Assembly: GCA_943913205.1 (NCBI GenBank)
Contig: CALTWN010000016.1
Location: 1 to 22,560 of the forward strand
Source of the DNA: an uncultured Bartonella sp.
Lineage (GTDB): Bacteria; Pseudomonadota; Alphaproteobacteria; Rhizobiales; Rhizobiaceae
Reading direction: 5' to 3'
Length of the DNA: 22,560 nt
This document shows, piece after piece, positions 15,488 to 22,559 of the stretch. Numbering within the stretch: the first letter of the stretch is position 1; every line of letters starts with the position of its first letter. The notes below the pieces were generated by a model. The model was not told where the DNA came from, ran no database searches, and worked only from the letters and a program-made list of their open reading frames with translations. Position numbers and translations under genes: made by a program.

Positions 15488-15997
15488 ATGCGAAATAAAT
15501 TTTCTATTATAAGTGGTAATAAAAAACAATATAAATTTAAAAAACCTATGCAAAAATTTAATTTTTTTTGCACAGAAAGTAATAAAAAACATACAGTTTT
15601 TTTAAATGAAGAACATATTTCTATATATAGCGCTGAACAAGAAAACGTAATAACTATGCCGCAATATTTCGCCATTGCACAATTAGAAGGAATTGTGGCT
15701 TTTGTAGAGAAAAAGCATAAAGTTACTTTGGCATTATGGCATAAAGAACAGCAAAAGTTTACCCCCATATTTAGCTCCCTTAGTTTACGTAAAGCACTTA
15801 TAAATTGGCGCTGGTTGGCAGGTTATTATAACTTACCTATGTATTTGAGAAAAGAAGACAAAACTATGGTATATGTGCGAGAAAAAAATCCTCTAGAACA
15901 ATTACATTTTTATAATCAATCTATAAAATTAAATGCTAAAATTAATACAAAATTAAAATTGATAGTAAATGATCATTTGCCTATATCGCAACGGTAA
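15488..15997 (+). CDS. Conserved hypothetical protein, probable DUF6101 family
   Basis: 169-residue soluble, basic protein without signal peptide or membrane helix. A core at about residues 40-130 alternates beta-like stretches and includes a V-T-L-A-L-W-H segment (79-85), then a helix with NWRWLAGYYNLPMYL (106-120). This pattern, a Trp-containing helix followed by a short LP strand, resembles the alphaproteobacterial DUF6101 proteins as I remember them; the match is from memory and sequence identity looks low. Function unknown. Position between an FAD oxidase and purD/ubiA also agrees with where I recall such genes. Its last 25 bases overlap the 3' end of purD on the opposite strand. Confidence 0.6.
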   Translation: MRNKFSIISGNKKQYKFKKPMQKFNFFCTESNKKHTVFLNEEHISIYSAEQENVITMPQYFAIAQLEGIVAFVEKKHKVTLALWHKEQQKFTPIFSSLSLRKALINWRWLAGYYNLPMYLRKEDKTMVYVREKNPLEQLHFYNQSIKLNAKINTKLKLIVNDHLPISQR

Positions 15998-17253
15998 AAT
16001 CCGTTTTTAAAATTTATGTTGCATATGGCATCATATGCAATCTTGATAGCTGTATTTTTTGTTTTAGCGAGTGTTGCTATATTAAGTAACCTTCCACCAT
16101 TGGTAAGATATATGTTTTTATGTGAAGTTGGCAAGATATTTGCATAAAAGATATTAATGTGTGGGTGGTTTTCACAAATGTTATTAATATCCAATTTTAA
16201 ATTTTTGCGAGATATTTGGGGGTATCCTTTATTTGCTAACACTACTGCTAGAGCGACATTTTTACTCCATTTTATAGTTTGGTTGTGTATATTGTTAGTT
16301 GCAGCGTTAAACAACAAATTAACTAAGTCGCTTTTTAACCTTAGTAGTAATGTTTGGGCTTCTGGGTCGCCTAAACGAACATTATATTCTAATAATTTAG
16401 CGCCATCTTTTGTTAATATTATGCCAAAAAATAATATTCCAATATATGGTATATTTTCTTTTTTTAAACCTTTCAGTGTAGGGCGCACAATATTATTTTC
16501 AATATCTATAAGTTGTTTTTGGTTTAGTAAGTTTGCTGCGCTATAAGCACCCATGCCGCCGCTATTATCGCCTTTATTGTTATCATATATAGTTTTATAA
16601 TCTCTAGCATAGCCAAAATTTATATAATTATTGCCATCAGATAAAATAAAAAAACTAATTTCTGAGCCAGATAAAAATTCTTCTATAATTATTTTTTTGC
16701 TATATTTTTGGAAATATAATTTAGTGTATTTTTTAGCTTCTAGTAAATTATTAGCTATAGCTACCCCTTTGCCTAAAGCCGCACCATCTGCTTTTATAAC
16801 AAGCGGCTGTTTAGAAGTTTTGAAATGTGCCGCACAATATGCAAATATTTTTTTTTCGTTTTCAAAAACATTATATGCGGCTGTTAGAATATTATGACGT
16901 CGCATAAATGCTTTAGCGTATGATTTTGAACTTTCTAGTTGAGCGGCGTATTTTGAGGGGGCTAAAACATTTATACCATAAAATCTTAAATCATCGCTCA
17001 AACCATTAAAAATAGGCTGTTCACCGCCTATTATAACTAAATTTATATTTAAATTTTTACAAAATTCTATAATTTCTTTGTGGGTGTTTTTTGTATAATT
17101 ATAAGGCAAAATAGTAATTTTACTATTATTTTTAAAACCAACATTCAGACCTATACAATATAAATGTTCAAGCATTTCAGATTGTAATAATTTCCACGCT
17201 ATTGCATGTTCACGAGCGCCAGTGCCTATTAATAAAATTTTGATGTTCTTCAT
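15973..17253 (-). CDS. purD: Phosphoribosylamine-glycine ligase
   Basis: 426-residue ATP-grasp enzyme joining glycine to 5-phosphoribosylamine, the second step of purine synthesis. Seen: N-terminal REHAIAWK (14-21), SKYAAQLESSKSYAK (100-114), ATP-grasp VIKADG...GKGVAIA (152-167), EEFLSGSEISFF (191-202), GGMGAYS (232-238) and the signature VRLGDPEAQ (292-300). Full length, ending in RCDIGK. Several family-invariant positions differ: GGREH is GAREH, the PGNAG loop is GLNVG (35-39), and the DHKR...GPNTGG segment reads DYKT...GDNSGG (218-233). Protein identity is secure, but the substrate site looks divergent. It diverges from ubiA and converges on the DUF6101-like gene. No Shine-Dalgarno is evident. 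Confidence 0.93.
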   Translation of the reverse strand: MKNIKILLIGTGAREHAIAWKLLQSEMLEHLYCIGLNVGFKNNSKITILPYNYTKNTHKEIIEFCKNLNINLVIIGGEQPIFNGLSDDLRFYGINVLAPSKYAAQLESSKSYAKAFMRRHNILTAAYNVFENEKKIFAYCAAHFKTSKQPLVIKADGAALGKGVAIANNLLEAKKYTKLYFQKYSKKIIIEEFLSGSEISFFILSDGNNYINFGYARDYKTIYDNNKGDNSGGMGAYSAANLLNQKQLIDIENNIVRPTLKGLKKENIPYIGILFFGIILTKDGAKLLEYNVRLGDPEAQTLLLRLKSDLVNLLFNAATNNIHNQTIKWSKNVALAVVLANKGYPQISRKNLKLDINNICENHPHINIFYANILPTSHKNIYLTNGGRLLNIATLAKTKNTAIKIAYDAICNINFKNGFYRCDIGK

Positions 17254-17297
17254 AACTTATGTATATTGTTTATATGGCCTTATTAAAAGATTCTAAC

Positions 17298-18221
17298 ATG
17301 CATCATTGGGTTTATAAATATTTACCTAGTACAATTATACCTTATGCACAGCTTGCCCGGTGGGATCGACCGGTAGGATCGCAATTATTATTATGGCCCT
17401 GCCTGGTTTCATTGCTTTTGGCTTTACTATCTCCCCTAGGTATAGGTGTAGACAGTAAAAAAGCTATATTTTACGCTATTTTATTTTTTATAGGTGCTGT
17501 TGCAATGCGCGGCGCGGCTTGTACCTTAAATGATCTTGTTGATATAGACATTGATAAGCAGGTTGATAGAACAAAACATCGACCTTTAGCTGATGGTACA
17601 ATATCTAAAATTTATGCCATTATTTTTATGTTATTGCAATGTTTTGTAGGTCTTATTATATTGCTACAGTTTAATGCTTTAGCTATATGCATAGCTTTTG
17701 CTTCAGTACTTCTTATAATAATATATCCTTATATGAAACGTATAACCTATTGGCCACAATTATTTTTAGGAATAGTTTTTAATTGGGGATGTTTTTTAGG
17801 GTGGGTATCACTAAAATCTAGTATGGATTGGTGCGTGCTTTGGTTGTATTTAGGATTTATCTGTTGGACAATAGGTTACGACACTATATATGCTTATCAA
17901 GATATAGAAGATGATGTAAAAGTTGGCATAGGTTCAACTGCTTTATTGTTTAAAGATAAGGCTTATATTCCTTTAACTATATTTTATAGTTTATTTATGA
18001 TTTTTACCTTTATAAGCTTTTACATGGCAAAAATTCCTTATATAGCCTATATTGGTTTGCTTTGTGCTATTTGTCATTTAATCTGGCAGATTAAATCTTT
18101 AGATATAAAACAGCCTAAAATTTGTTTGAAATTATTTATATCTAATAGTTGTGTTGGGTTGTTTATTTGCTTAGGTCTTTTATTGGGCTATGGATATAAT
18201 TTTTTCATATGCCAACTATAA
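17298..18221 (+). CDS. ubiA: 4-hydroxybenzoate polyprenyltransferase
   Basis: Integral membrane prenyltransferase attaching the polyprenyl tail (made by the IspB product) to 4-hydroxybenzoate in ubiquinone synthesis. From ATG 17298 it has 307 residues and about eight membrane helices. First aspartate-rich motif NDLVDIDID at 78-86 followed by RTKHRPLADG; second motif YDTIYAYQDIEDD in the C-terminal half. The N-terminal ARWDRPVGSQLLLWPC is typical. The frame is open to ATGs at 17274 and 17259, the latter only 5 bases from the divergent purD start; 17298 leaves a 44-base promoter gap and has a weak AAAAGA upstream, so it is preferred but not certain. Its last 34 bases overlap pdxH tail to tail. 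Confidence 0.9.
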   Translation: MHHWVYKYLPSTIIPYAQLARWDRPVGSQLLLWPCLVSLLLALLSPLGIGVDSKKAIFYAILFFIGAVAMRGAACTLNDLVDIDIDKQVDRTKHRPLADGTISKIYAIIFMLLQCFVGLIILLQFNALAICIAFASVLLIIIYPYMKRITYWPQLFLGIVFNWGCFLGWVSLKSSMDWCVLWLYLGFICWTIGYDTIYAYQDIEDDVKVGIGSTALLFKDKAYIPLTIFYSLFMIFTFISFYMAKIPYIAYIGLLCAICHLIWQIKSLDIKQPKICLKLFISNSCVGLFICLGLLLGYGYNFFICQL

Positions 18222-18781
18222 TCAGCGCCAGATAAATAATATTTAAGTCTTTTATGAAGTCTGAATTCGCCTGCGTGCCAAAATTCAAAGGCGCAGGGCT
18301 TTAATCGAAAACCAGACCAATGGGGAGGGCGTGGAATATTACCTAAACCAAATTTGGCGGTATAATAAGCAATTTGTTTTTCGAGCTTAAATTTTTCTTT
18401 AATCTCTTCAGATTGTTGTGAAGCCCAGGCACCAATTTGACTTAGCCTAGGTCGAGAAGCAAAATACTTGTCAGCTTCACTATCTTTTACTATTTCTACC
18501 AAACCTTGAATTCGAACTTGTTTTTGCAGAGTTTTCCAATGAAAACACAAAGCTGCATTTGCACATGCCTGTAGTTCACGGCCCTTTATACTATTTAAAT
18601 TTGTATAAAAAACAAAGCCTTTTTCGTTAAAATCTTTTAACAAATCTATTCTAACATTAGGAAAGCCATCTAAGCCATTACTTGCCAAGGCCATAGCGTT
18701 GGGGTCATTTACTTCTGTTTGTTTCGCCTCGTCATACCAATTTTTAAATATTTCAAAAGGATTTACTAATTTATCTTGCAT
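18188..18781 (-). CDS. pdxH: Pyridoxamine/pyridoxine 5'-phosphate oxidase
   Basis: 197-residue FMN enzyme making pyridoxal 5'-phosphate, the cofactor of (among others) HemA encoded 1.5 kb away. Visible: FMN/phosphate-binding RIDLLK at 44-49, GFVFYTNLNSIKGREL (55-70), ASRPRLSQIGAWASQQS (108-124), and the C-terminal PHWSGFR...EFW...RLHKR block with R174 and H176 in the substrate site, ending in the conserved KKLYP. Slightly shorter at the N-terminus than E. coli PdxH (218). It diverges from the DnaJ-like gene over 75 bases, an arrangement I recall from Hyphomicrobiales. The conserved C-terminus lies within the overlap with ubiA, so the overlap is real. Confidence 0.95.
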   Translation of the reverse strand: MQDKLVNPFEIFKNWYDEAKQTEVNDPNAMALASNGLDGFPNVRIDLLKDFNEKGFVFYTNLNSIKGRELQACANAALCFHWKTLQKQVRIQGLVEIVKDSEADKYFASRPRLSQIGAWASQQSEEIKEKFKLEKQIAYYTAKFGLGNIPRPPHWSGFRLKPCAFEFWHAGEFRLHKRLKYYLSGADYSWHMKKLYP

Positions 18782-18788
18782 AATCGTA

Positions 18789-18830
18789 TTGCCATTTAAA
18801 TATTTTAATTATTATATATTATAATATAAT
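18789..18830 (+). promoter_or_regulatory. Candidate promoter region of the DnaJ-like gene
   Basis: TTGCCA at 18789-18794 is followed after 18 bases by TATATA at 18813-18818, and two overlapping TATAAT hexamers occur at 18820-18825 and 18825-18830. The 75-base gap between pdxH and this gene is almost entirely A/T, so several -10 choices exist. No RpoH-type or CIRCE element is seen. Confidence 0.3.
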
Positions 18831-18856
18831 AATAAAATTATAAAAAGGGTGAATTC

Positions 18857-19726
18857 ATGGCAGATTTATATTCGGTGTTAGGAGTGGCGCGAAGTGCAAG
18901 CCAAAAAGAAATAAAGTCAGCTTTCCGTAAGCTTGCGAAACAGTGTCATCCAGATCATAACCCAAATAATAAAGAGGCCCAAAGTAAATTTTCTAAAATA
19001 AGTCAGGCATATGAGATTTTGGGGGATAGTAAAAAAAAGGAGCAATATGACCGTGGTGAGATAGACACGGAAGGCAAGCCTGTTTTTCAAGGATTTAACG
19101 GATTTAATCAAGGTAATACTGCTTACACACAAAGTGGCTCGGCTAATTTTGCCGGCAGAAATTTTGACGCTAGTGATATATTTCGTGACTTTTTTGGTGC
19201 AAGCATGGGTAGGTCTAACCCTTTTGATAATGCCAAGCAAAATTTAAATAAAAATATAAATCTAGAGGCTTTTGTAACGCTAGAGGATATAGTTAATAAT
19301 AATAAAATCGATATAAATTTAAATAATGGAAAAACTTTAAAGATACAACTACCAAAATATATAGAAGAAGGCCAAATTATACGTTTGCGAGGACAGGGCG
19401 AGCATAGATATACAGGTGCTCCGGGCGATGCTTTAGTAACTTTGCGAATTAAGAAGCATTCTCGTTTTGAAGTAAAAAATGGTGATTTATATATGGACCA
19501 AGAGATTGAGTTGGGGCAGGCGGTAAATGGTGGCAAATTATTTGTACAAACTTTAGAGGGTAAGGTTACAATAGCAATTCCTGAATGGACAAATTCTGGT
19601 AAATTATTTCGCCTCAAAGGTAAGGGGCTGCCGTTGAAAAAAAATGGTAGAGGAGATTTATATGTAAAACTGCAAATCATACTTCCTGGTGAATATAAAA
19701 AACAATTAAAAGAACTTTTCAATTAG
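18857..19726 (+). CDS. CbpA-like DnaJ co-chaperone (class B, no zinc finger)
   Basis: 289-residue Hsp40. J domain at about residues 4-66 with the HPD motif at 31-33 that stimulates the DnaK ATPase; a Gly/Phe/Asn/Gln-rich linker at about 76-125; and two beta-sandwich substrate-binding domains (about 135-205 and 206-283), including EGQIIRLRGQGEHRYTGAPGD and the late GKGLPLKKNGRGDLYVK. The CxxCxGxG zinc-finger repeats of DnaJ proper are absent, so this is a CbpA-type second J-protein; a canonical dnaJ is presumably elsewhere. ATG 18857 is preceded by AAAGGGTGA, a good ribosome-binding site. Expression could be from its own promoter in the divergent gap with pdxH. Confidence 0.9.
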   Translation: MADLYSVLGVARSASQKEIKSAFRKLAKQCHPDHNPNNKEAQSKFSKISQAYEILGDSKKKEQYDRGEIDTEGKPVFQGFNGFNQGNTAYTQSGSANFAGRNFDASDIFRDFFGASMGRSNPFDNAKQNLNKNINLEAFVTLEDIVNNNKIDINLNNGKTLKIQLPKYIEEGQIIRLRGQGEHRYTGAPGDALVTLRIKKHSRFEVKNGDLYMDQEIELGQAVNGGKLFVQTLEGKVTIAIPEWTNSGKLFRLKGKGLPLKKNGRGDLYVKLQIILPGEYKKQLKELFN

Positions 19727-19752
19727 CTTAAAGCGTGTTAAAATGTAACATA

Positions 19753-19778
19753 GCTTATTTAAGTAAGCATAGTTTTTT
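19753..19778 (+). terminator. Possible weak terminator after the DnaJ-like gene
   Basis: GCTTATTTAAGTAAGC at 19753-19768 can form a 5-6 bp stem with a small loop and is followed within a few bases by six T residues (19773-19778). The stem is short and AT-rich, so termination would be inefficient; it could equally be a dyad in the leader of the following copper chaperone gene. Confidence 0.3.
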
Positions 19779-19792
19779 GAAAGGATCTGTAA

Positions 19793-20272
19793 ATGTTAAA
19801 AGCGTTCAAATATACTTATATATTGGCTCTAATGGTGAGTTTATTTTCTGTGGTACCATCCTTTGCTAGCGAATATAAAAAAGAAAGTATAATTGTAGAA
19901 TCGCCTTGGGTTCGTGCTAAGGCCCCCGGCGCTAAAGTTATAGGTGGATACGCGCATATCATAAATAATGGTGATAAAGACGAGTATTTAGTTGGCGTGC
20001 ACTCACCAATTTCAAAAAAAATTCAGCTTCATGAAATGAAAACAGTAAATAATGTTATGACTATGCGTGCGCTACGCAAGCCTATTCTTATTAAAGCTCA
20101 TAGCGATTTTACTCTAAAACCTGGTAGCTATCACATTATGTTTATGAATGTTAAAGATCCAGTTGTTAAGGATTCTAAATTTCCAGCCACTTTCTTGTTT
20201 CAAGGTGTAGGTTCTGTTGATGTAGAATTTGCTGTTGCTGATGTTGCTTCAAAACAAGCACCAAATAAATAA
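19793..20272 (+). CDS. Periplasmic copper(I) chaperone PCuAC
   Basis: 159-residue exported protein: signal peptide with probable cleavage after SFA (residue 25), then a cupredoxin-like beta domain. The copper motif of the family (H(M)X10MX21HXM) is visible as H80-E-M82, M89/M91 and H114-I-M116, with spacing within one residue of the consensus. Family knowledge: PCuAC delivers Cu(I) to the CuA or CuB centre of cytochrome c oxidase, often with Sco/SenC. No sco or cox gene is adjacent here. AAGGAT about 8 bases before ATG 19793 supports the start. It converges on hemA, which also serves oxidase assembly through heme, though the two are on opposite strands. Confidence 0.92.
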   Translation: MLKAFKYTYILALMVSLFSVVPSFASEYKKESIIVESPWVRAKAPGAKVIGGYAHIINNGDKDEYLVGVHSPISKKIQLHEMKTVNNVMTMRALRKPILIKAHSDFTLKPGSYHIMFMNVKDPVVKDSKFPATFLFQGVGSVDVEFAVADVASKQAPNK

Positions 20273-20281
20273 TAAAAATTA

Positions 20282-20312
20282 TAGAAAGCGCTTAAATAGA
20301 AAGCGCTTTCTA
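20282..20312. terminator. Bidirectional hairpin terminator between PCuAC gene and hemA
   Basis: TAGAAAGCGC (20282-20291) pairs perfectly with GCGCTTTCTA (20303-20312) over 10 bp with an 11-base loop. It starts 10 bases after the PCuAC stop and 5 bases after the hemA stop on the other strand. Reading the minus strand, the stem is followed by TATAATTTTTATT, a usable U-tract, so it most probably terminates hemBA; plus-strand termination is less certain. The right arm is also part of a perfect 16-base palindrome (20297-20312). Confidence 0.7.
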
Positions 20313-20316
20313 CTTA

Positions 20317-21531
20317 TTAGCTAATTTTAAGCTCTCTCCATAAATTTACTAAAGCATCAGCCAAATTATCCATCATATCCTTGGTATGAAAAGGGGTTGG
20401 GGTTATGCGGAGTCGTTCACTGCCCTGGGCAACAGTAGGATAATTTATAGGCTGTATGTATATTGCATAGCGCTCTAATAATAATTGGCTTAGTTGGGTA
20501 CATAAAGCTGAATTGCAAATCATAAGCGGTATAATATGCGATGGTGATGGCAAAATAGGTAAATTATAGTCTAAAAATTTTTGCTTTAAATATTTTGCAT
20601 TTTCTTGTTGAAGATTGCGTAATTTCTGACCATCATGAGATTGTAAATATTTAATACTAGCCAGGCAAGCTGCTGCTATTGAAGGTGGTATGGAAGTAGT
20701 AAAAATAAAACCGCTAGCTCTGGAGCGGATAACATCTATTATAAGCGAATTTGCGGCTATATAGCCGCCACTGGCTCCTATTGCTTTGCCTAAGGTTGCT
20801 TGTATTATATCAATTTTATCTTCATATCCTAGTTTCTCTACTAAGCCAGCACCTGTTGAGCCATACATACCTATAGCGTGTACTTCATCTATATAGGTAA
20901 GCGCCCCATATTTTTGTGCTAAGGCGCTAATTTCTTTAATATTACCAAAGCTGCCATCCATAGAATATACGCTTTCAAATATAATAAGCTTGGGGGTATC
21001 TATAGGGTATAATTTTAGAAGTTTTTCGAGCTCATCACTATTATTATGGGCAAAAATATGTTTTTTAGCTTCACTAGCTTTTATTCCTGCTATTATTGAA
21101 GCATGATTTTTTTGATCTGAAAATACAACGCATCCTGGTAAAGTTTTTACCAAACTAGAAATTGCCGCTTCATTGGCTACATAGCCTGAACTAAAAACTA
21201 AGGCCTTTTCTTTTTTATGATAAGAAGCAAGCTCGTCTTCTAGTAGTTTATGATAATAGCTATTGCCTGATATGTTACGTGTGCCACCAGCTCCCGTACC
21301 AGTTTTTTTTGCTACATTACACATAGCTTCAATAACAATTTTATTGCAACCTTGGCCTAAATAATCATTTGAACACCAAATAGTAATTTCTTTTTCCTTG
21401 CCCGAGGGGTAAAAATATTTAGCTTTGGGAAAATTACTAGCATCCCGCTCTAATAAAGCAAAAACTCTATAGCGATTTTCATGCTTTAGTTGGTTTATAT
21501 TATTTAAAAAAGAAGTATTATAATCAAACAT
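20317..21531 (-). CDS. hemA: 5-Aminolevulinate synthase
   Basis: PLP-dependent enzyme condensing glycine with succinyl-CoA to 5-aminolevulinate, the first step of heme synthesis in alphaproteobacteria (Shemin pathway). From ATG 21531 it has 404 residues. Seen: ENRYRVFALLER near the N-terminus, CSNDYLG, GTRNISGN, SDQKNHASII, FESVYSMDG, IDEVHAIGMYG with D215 and H218, and the Schiff-base lysine K249 in TLGKAIGASGGYI, then SGFIFTTSIPP. These separate it from the related KBL and BioF enzymes. A GTG at 21540 is a longer alternative start; MFDY is closer to the family N-terminus. It follows hemB by 11 bases (or 2 with GTG) without a Shine-Dalgarno, suggesting coupling. A hairpin terminator follows. 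Confidence 0.95.
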   Translation of the reverse strand: MFDYNTSFLNNINQLKHENRYRVFALLERDASNFPKAKYFYPSGKEKEITIWCSNDYLGQGCNKIVIEAMCNVAKKTGTGAGGTRNISGNSYYHKLLEDELASYHKKEKALVFSSGYVANEAAISSLVKTLPGCVVFSDQKNHASIIAGIKASEAKKHIFAHNNSDELEKLLKLYPIDTPKLIIFESVYSMDGSFGNIKEISALAQKYGALTYIDEVHAIGMYGSTGAGLVEKLGYEDKIDIIQATLGKAIGASGGYIAANSLIIDVIRSRASGFIFTTSIPPSIAAACLASIKYLQSHDGQKLRNLQQENAKYLKQKFLDYNLPILPSPSHIIPLMICNSALCTQLSQLLLERYAIYIQPINYPTVAQGSERLRITPTPFHTKDMMDNLADALVNLWRELKIS

Positions 21532-21542
21532 TATGTTCACTA

Positions 21543-22523
21543 TTAGCTTATTAATTTTATAATTTCTGGTGTAAAATAACTTATAATAATAGAAGCCCCA
21601 GCTCGCTTTATAGCTGTTAAGCTTTCCATTATAGCAGCATCTTCTTCTAAAATGCCTAGCTGTGCCGCTGCCTTAATAGCACTATATTCACCACTAACTT
21701 GATAGGCGGCTATTGGTAAATTGGTGTTTTCATATAATTTAGATATAATATCTAAATATAAGCCTGCGGGCTTTACCATTAATATATCGGCGCCTTCATT
21801 TTCATCTTCTTTTGCTTCTTGCAGAGCCTCACGAGTGTTGCAAATATTCATTTGGTAGGTTTTTCGGTCAGCATTAATATTAGTTTTTTCTATAGCAGAA
21901 TTTGCAGCTTCACGAAATGGACCATAAAAACTTGAAGCATATTTTATTGAATAAGACATTATAGGTATATGAGAAAAATTTTCACTATCTAACGCTTTCC
22001 TTATTGTTTCAATTTGGCCATCAAGCATAGCTGATGGAGCGACCATATCGCAGCCAGCTTTGGCGCATATTATAGTTTGCTTGCCCAAAAGATCTAAAGA
22101 TTTATCATTATCTATAAAACCATTTTTAAGCTTGCCACAATGGCCATGGGTGGTATATTCACAAAAACAATTATCTGAAATAATTAACATTTCTGGTACA
22201 GCGTTTTTTGCTATATTTATAATACGTGCTAAAGATCCAGTTGTGCTTAAGCTATCGTTGCCCTCTTCATCTTTGTGGTGCGATATAATGAATAAAATTA
22301 CAGCTCTTATGCCTTTGTTATACAAATTTTTTATATGTAAGTTTAAATTTTTTTCGGCGATACGAAATTGCCCTGGCATTGATGTTATAGGAATATTTTG
22401 AGCAATTTCTTCTTCAACAAAAACTGGACATACAAAATCAGAAGGTCTAAGATTCGTTTCCGTTATCATATTTCTTAAAGCTCTAGTTCGGCGCAAACGT
22501 GACAATCTAGTAGATGGAAACAT
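21543..22523 (-). CDS. hemB: Delta-aminolevulinic acid dehydratase (porphobilinogen synthase)
   Basis: 326-residue enzyme condensing two 5-aminolevulinates to porphobilinogen, the step after HemA. From ATG 22523: zinc-type active site with C119, C121 and C129 in DNCFCEYTTHGHCG; Schiff-base lysines K194 (SYSIKYASSFYGPFREA) and K251 (MVKPAGLYLD); and YQVSGEYSAI. The cysteine triad suggests a Zn2+ enzyme in contrast to the Asp-rich Mg2+ forms of some bacteria. KPAGLYLD differs from the usual KPGMPYLD next to the catalytic lysine. The frame continues to a TTG at 22535, but ATG 22523 has TGGGGG 5-10 bases upstream. Likely first gene of a hemBA operon; the window ends 37 bases upstream. Confidence 0.95.
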   Translation of the reverse strand: MFPSTRLSRLRRTRALRNMITETNLRPSDFVCPVFVEEEIAQNIPITSMPGQFRIAEKNLNLHIKNLYNKGIRAVILFIISHHKDEEGNDSLSTTGSLARIINIAKNAVPEMLIISDNCFCEYTTHGHCGKLKNGFIDNDKSLDLLGKQTIICAKAGCDMVAPSAMLDGQIETIRKALDSENFSHIPIMSYSIKYASSFYGPFREAANSAIEKTNINADRKTYQMNICNTREALQEAKEDENEGADILMVKPAGLYLDIISKLYENTNLPIAAYQVSGEYSAIKAAAQLGILEEDAAIMESLTAIKRAGASIIISYFTPEIIKLIS

Positions 22524-22553
22524 AATAACCCCCAAAATTTATTTTACTATATA

Positions 22554-22559
22554 ATTATA
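22554..22559 (-). promoter_or_regulatory. Possible -10 element of hemB
   Basis: On the minus strand TATAAT lies at 22559-22554, 31 bases before the ATG. The -35 region would be outside the window, and the stretch is AT-rich throughout, so the call is weak. Confidence 0.2.

Noticed and set aside
16157..16897. Two plus-strand open frames (129 and 88 codons) within purD
   Set aside because: Both are antisense to PurD ATP-grasp motifs and have hydrophobic, family-less translations typical of reversed AT-rich coding DNA.
19123..19722. 199-codon minus-strand open frame opposite the DnaJ-like gene
   Set aside because: The plus strand encodes a clear J-protein; the antisense translation is Ser/Pro/Cys rich with no recognisable domain.
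22060..22401. 113-codon plus-strand open frame inside hemB
   Set aside because: Antisense to the HemB zinc site and conserved core; no support of its own.
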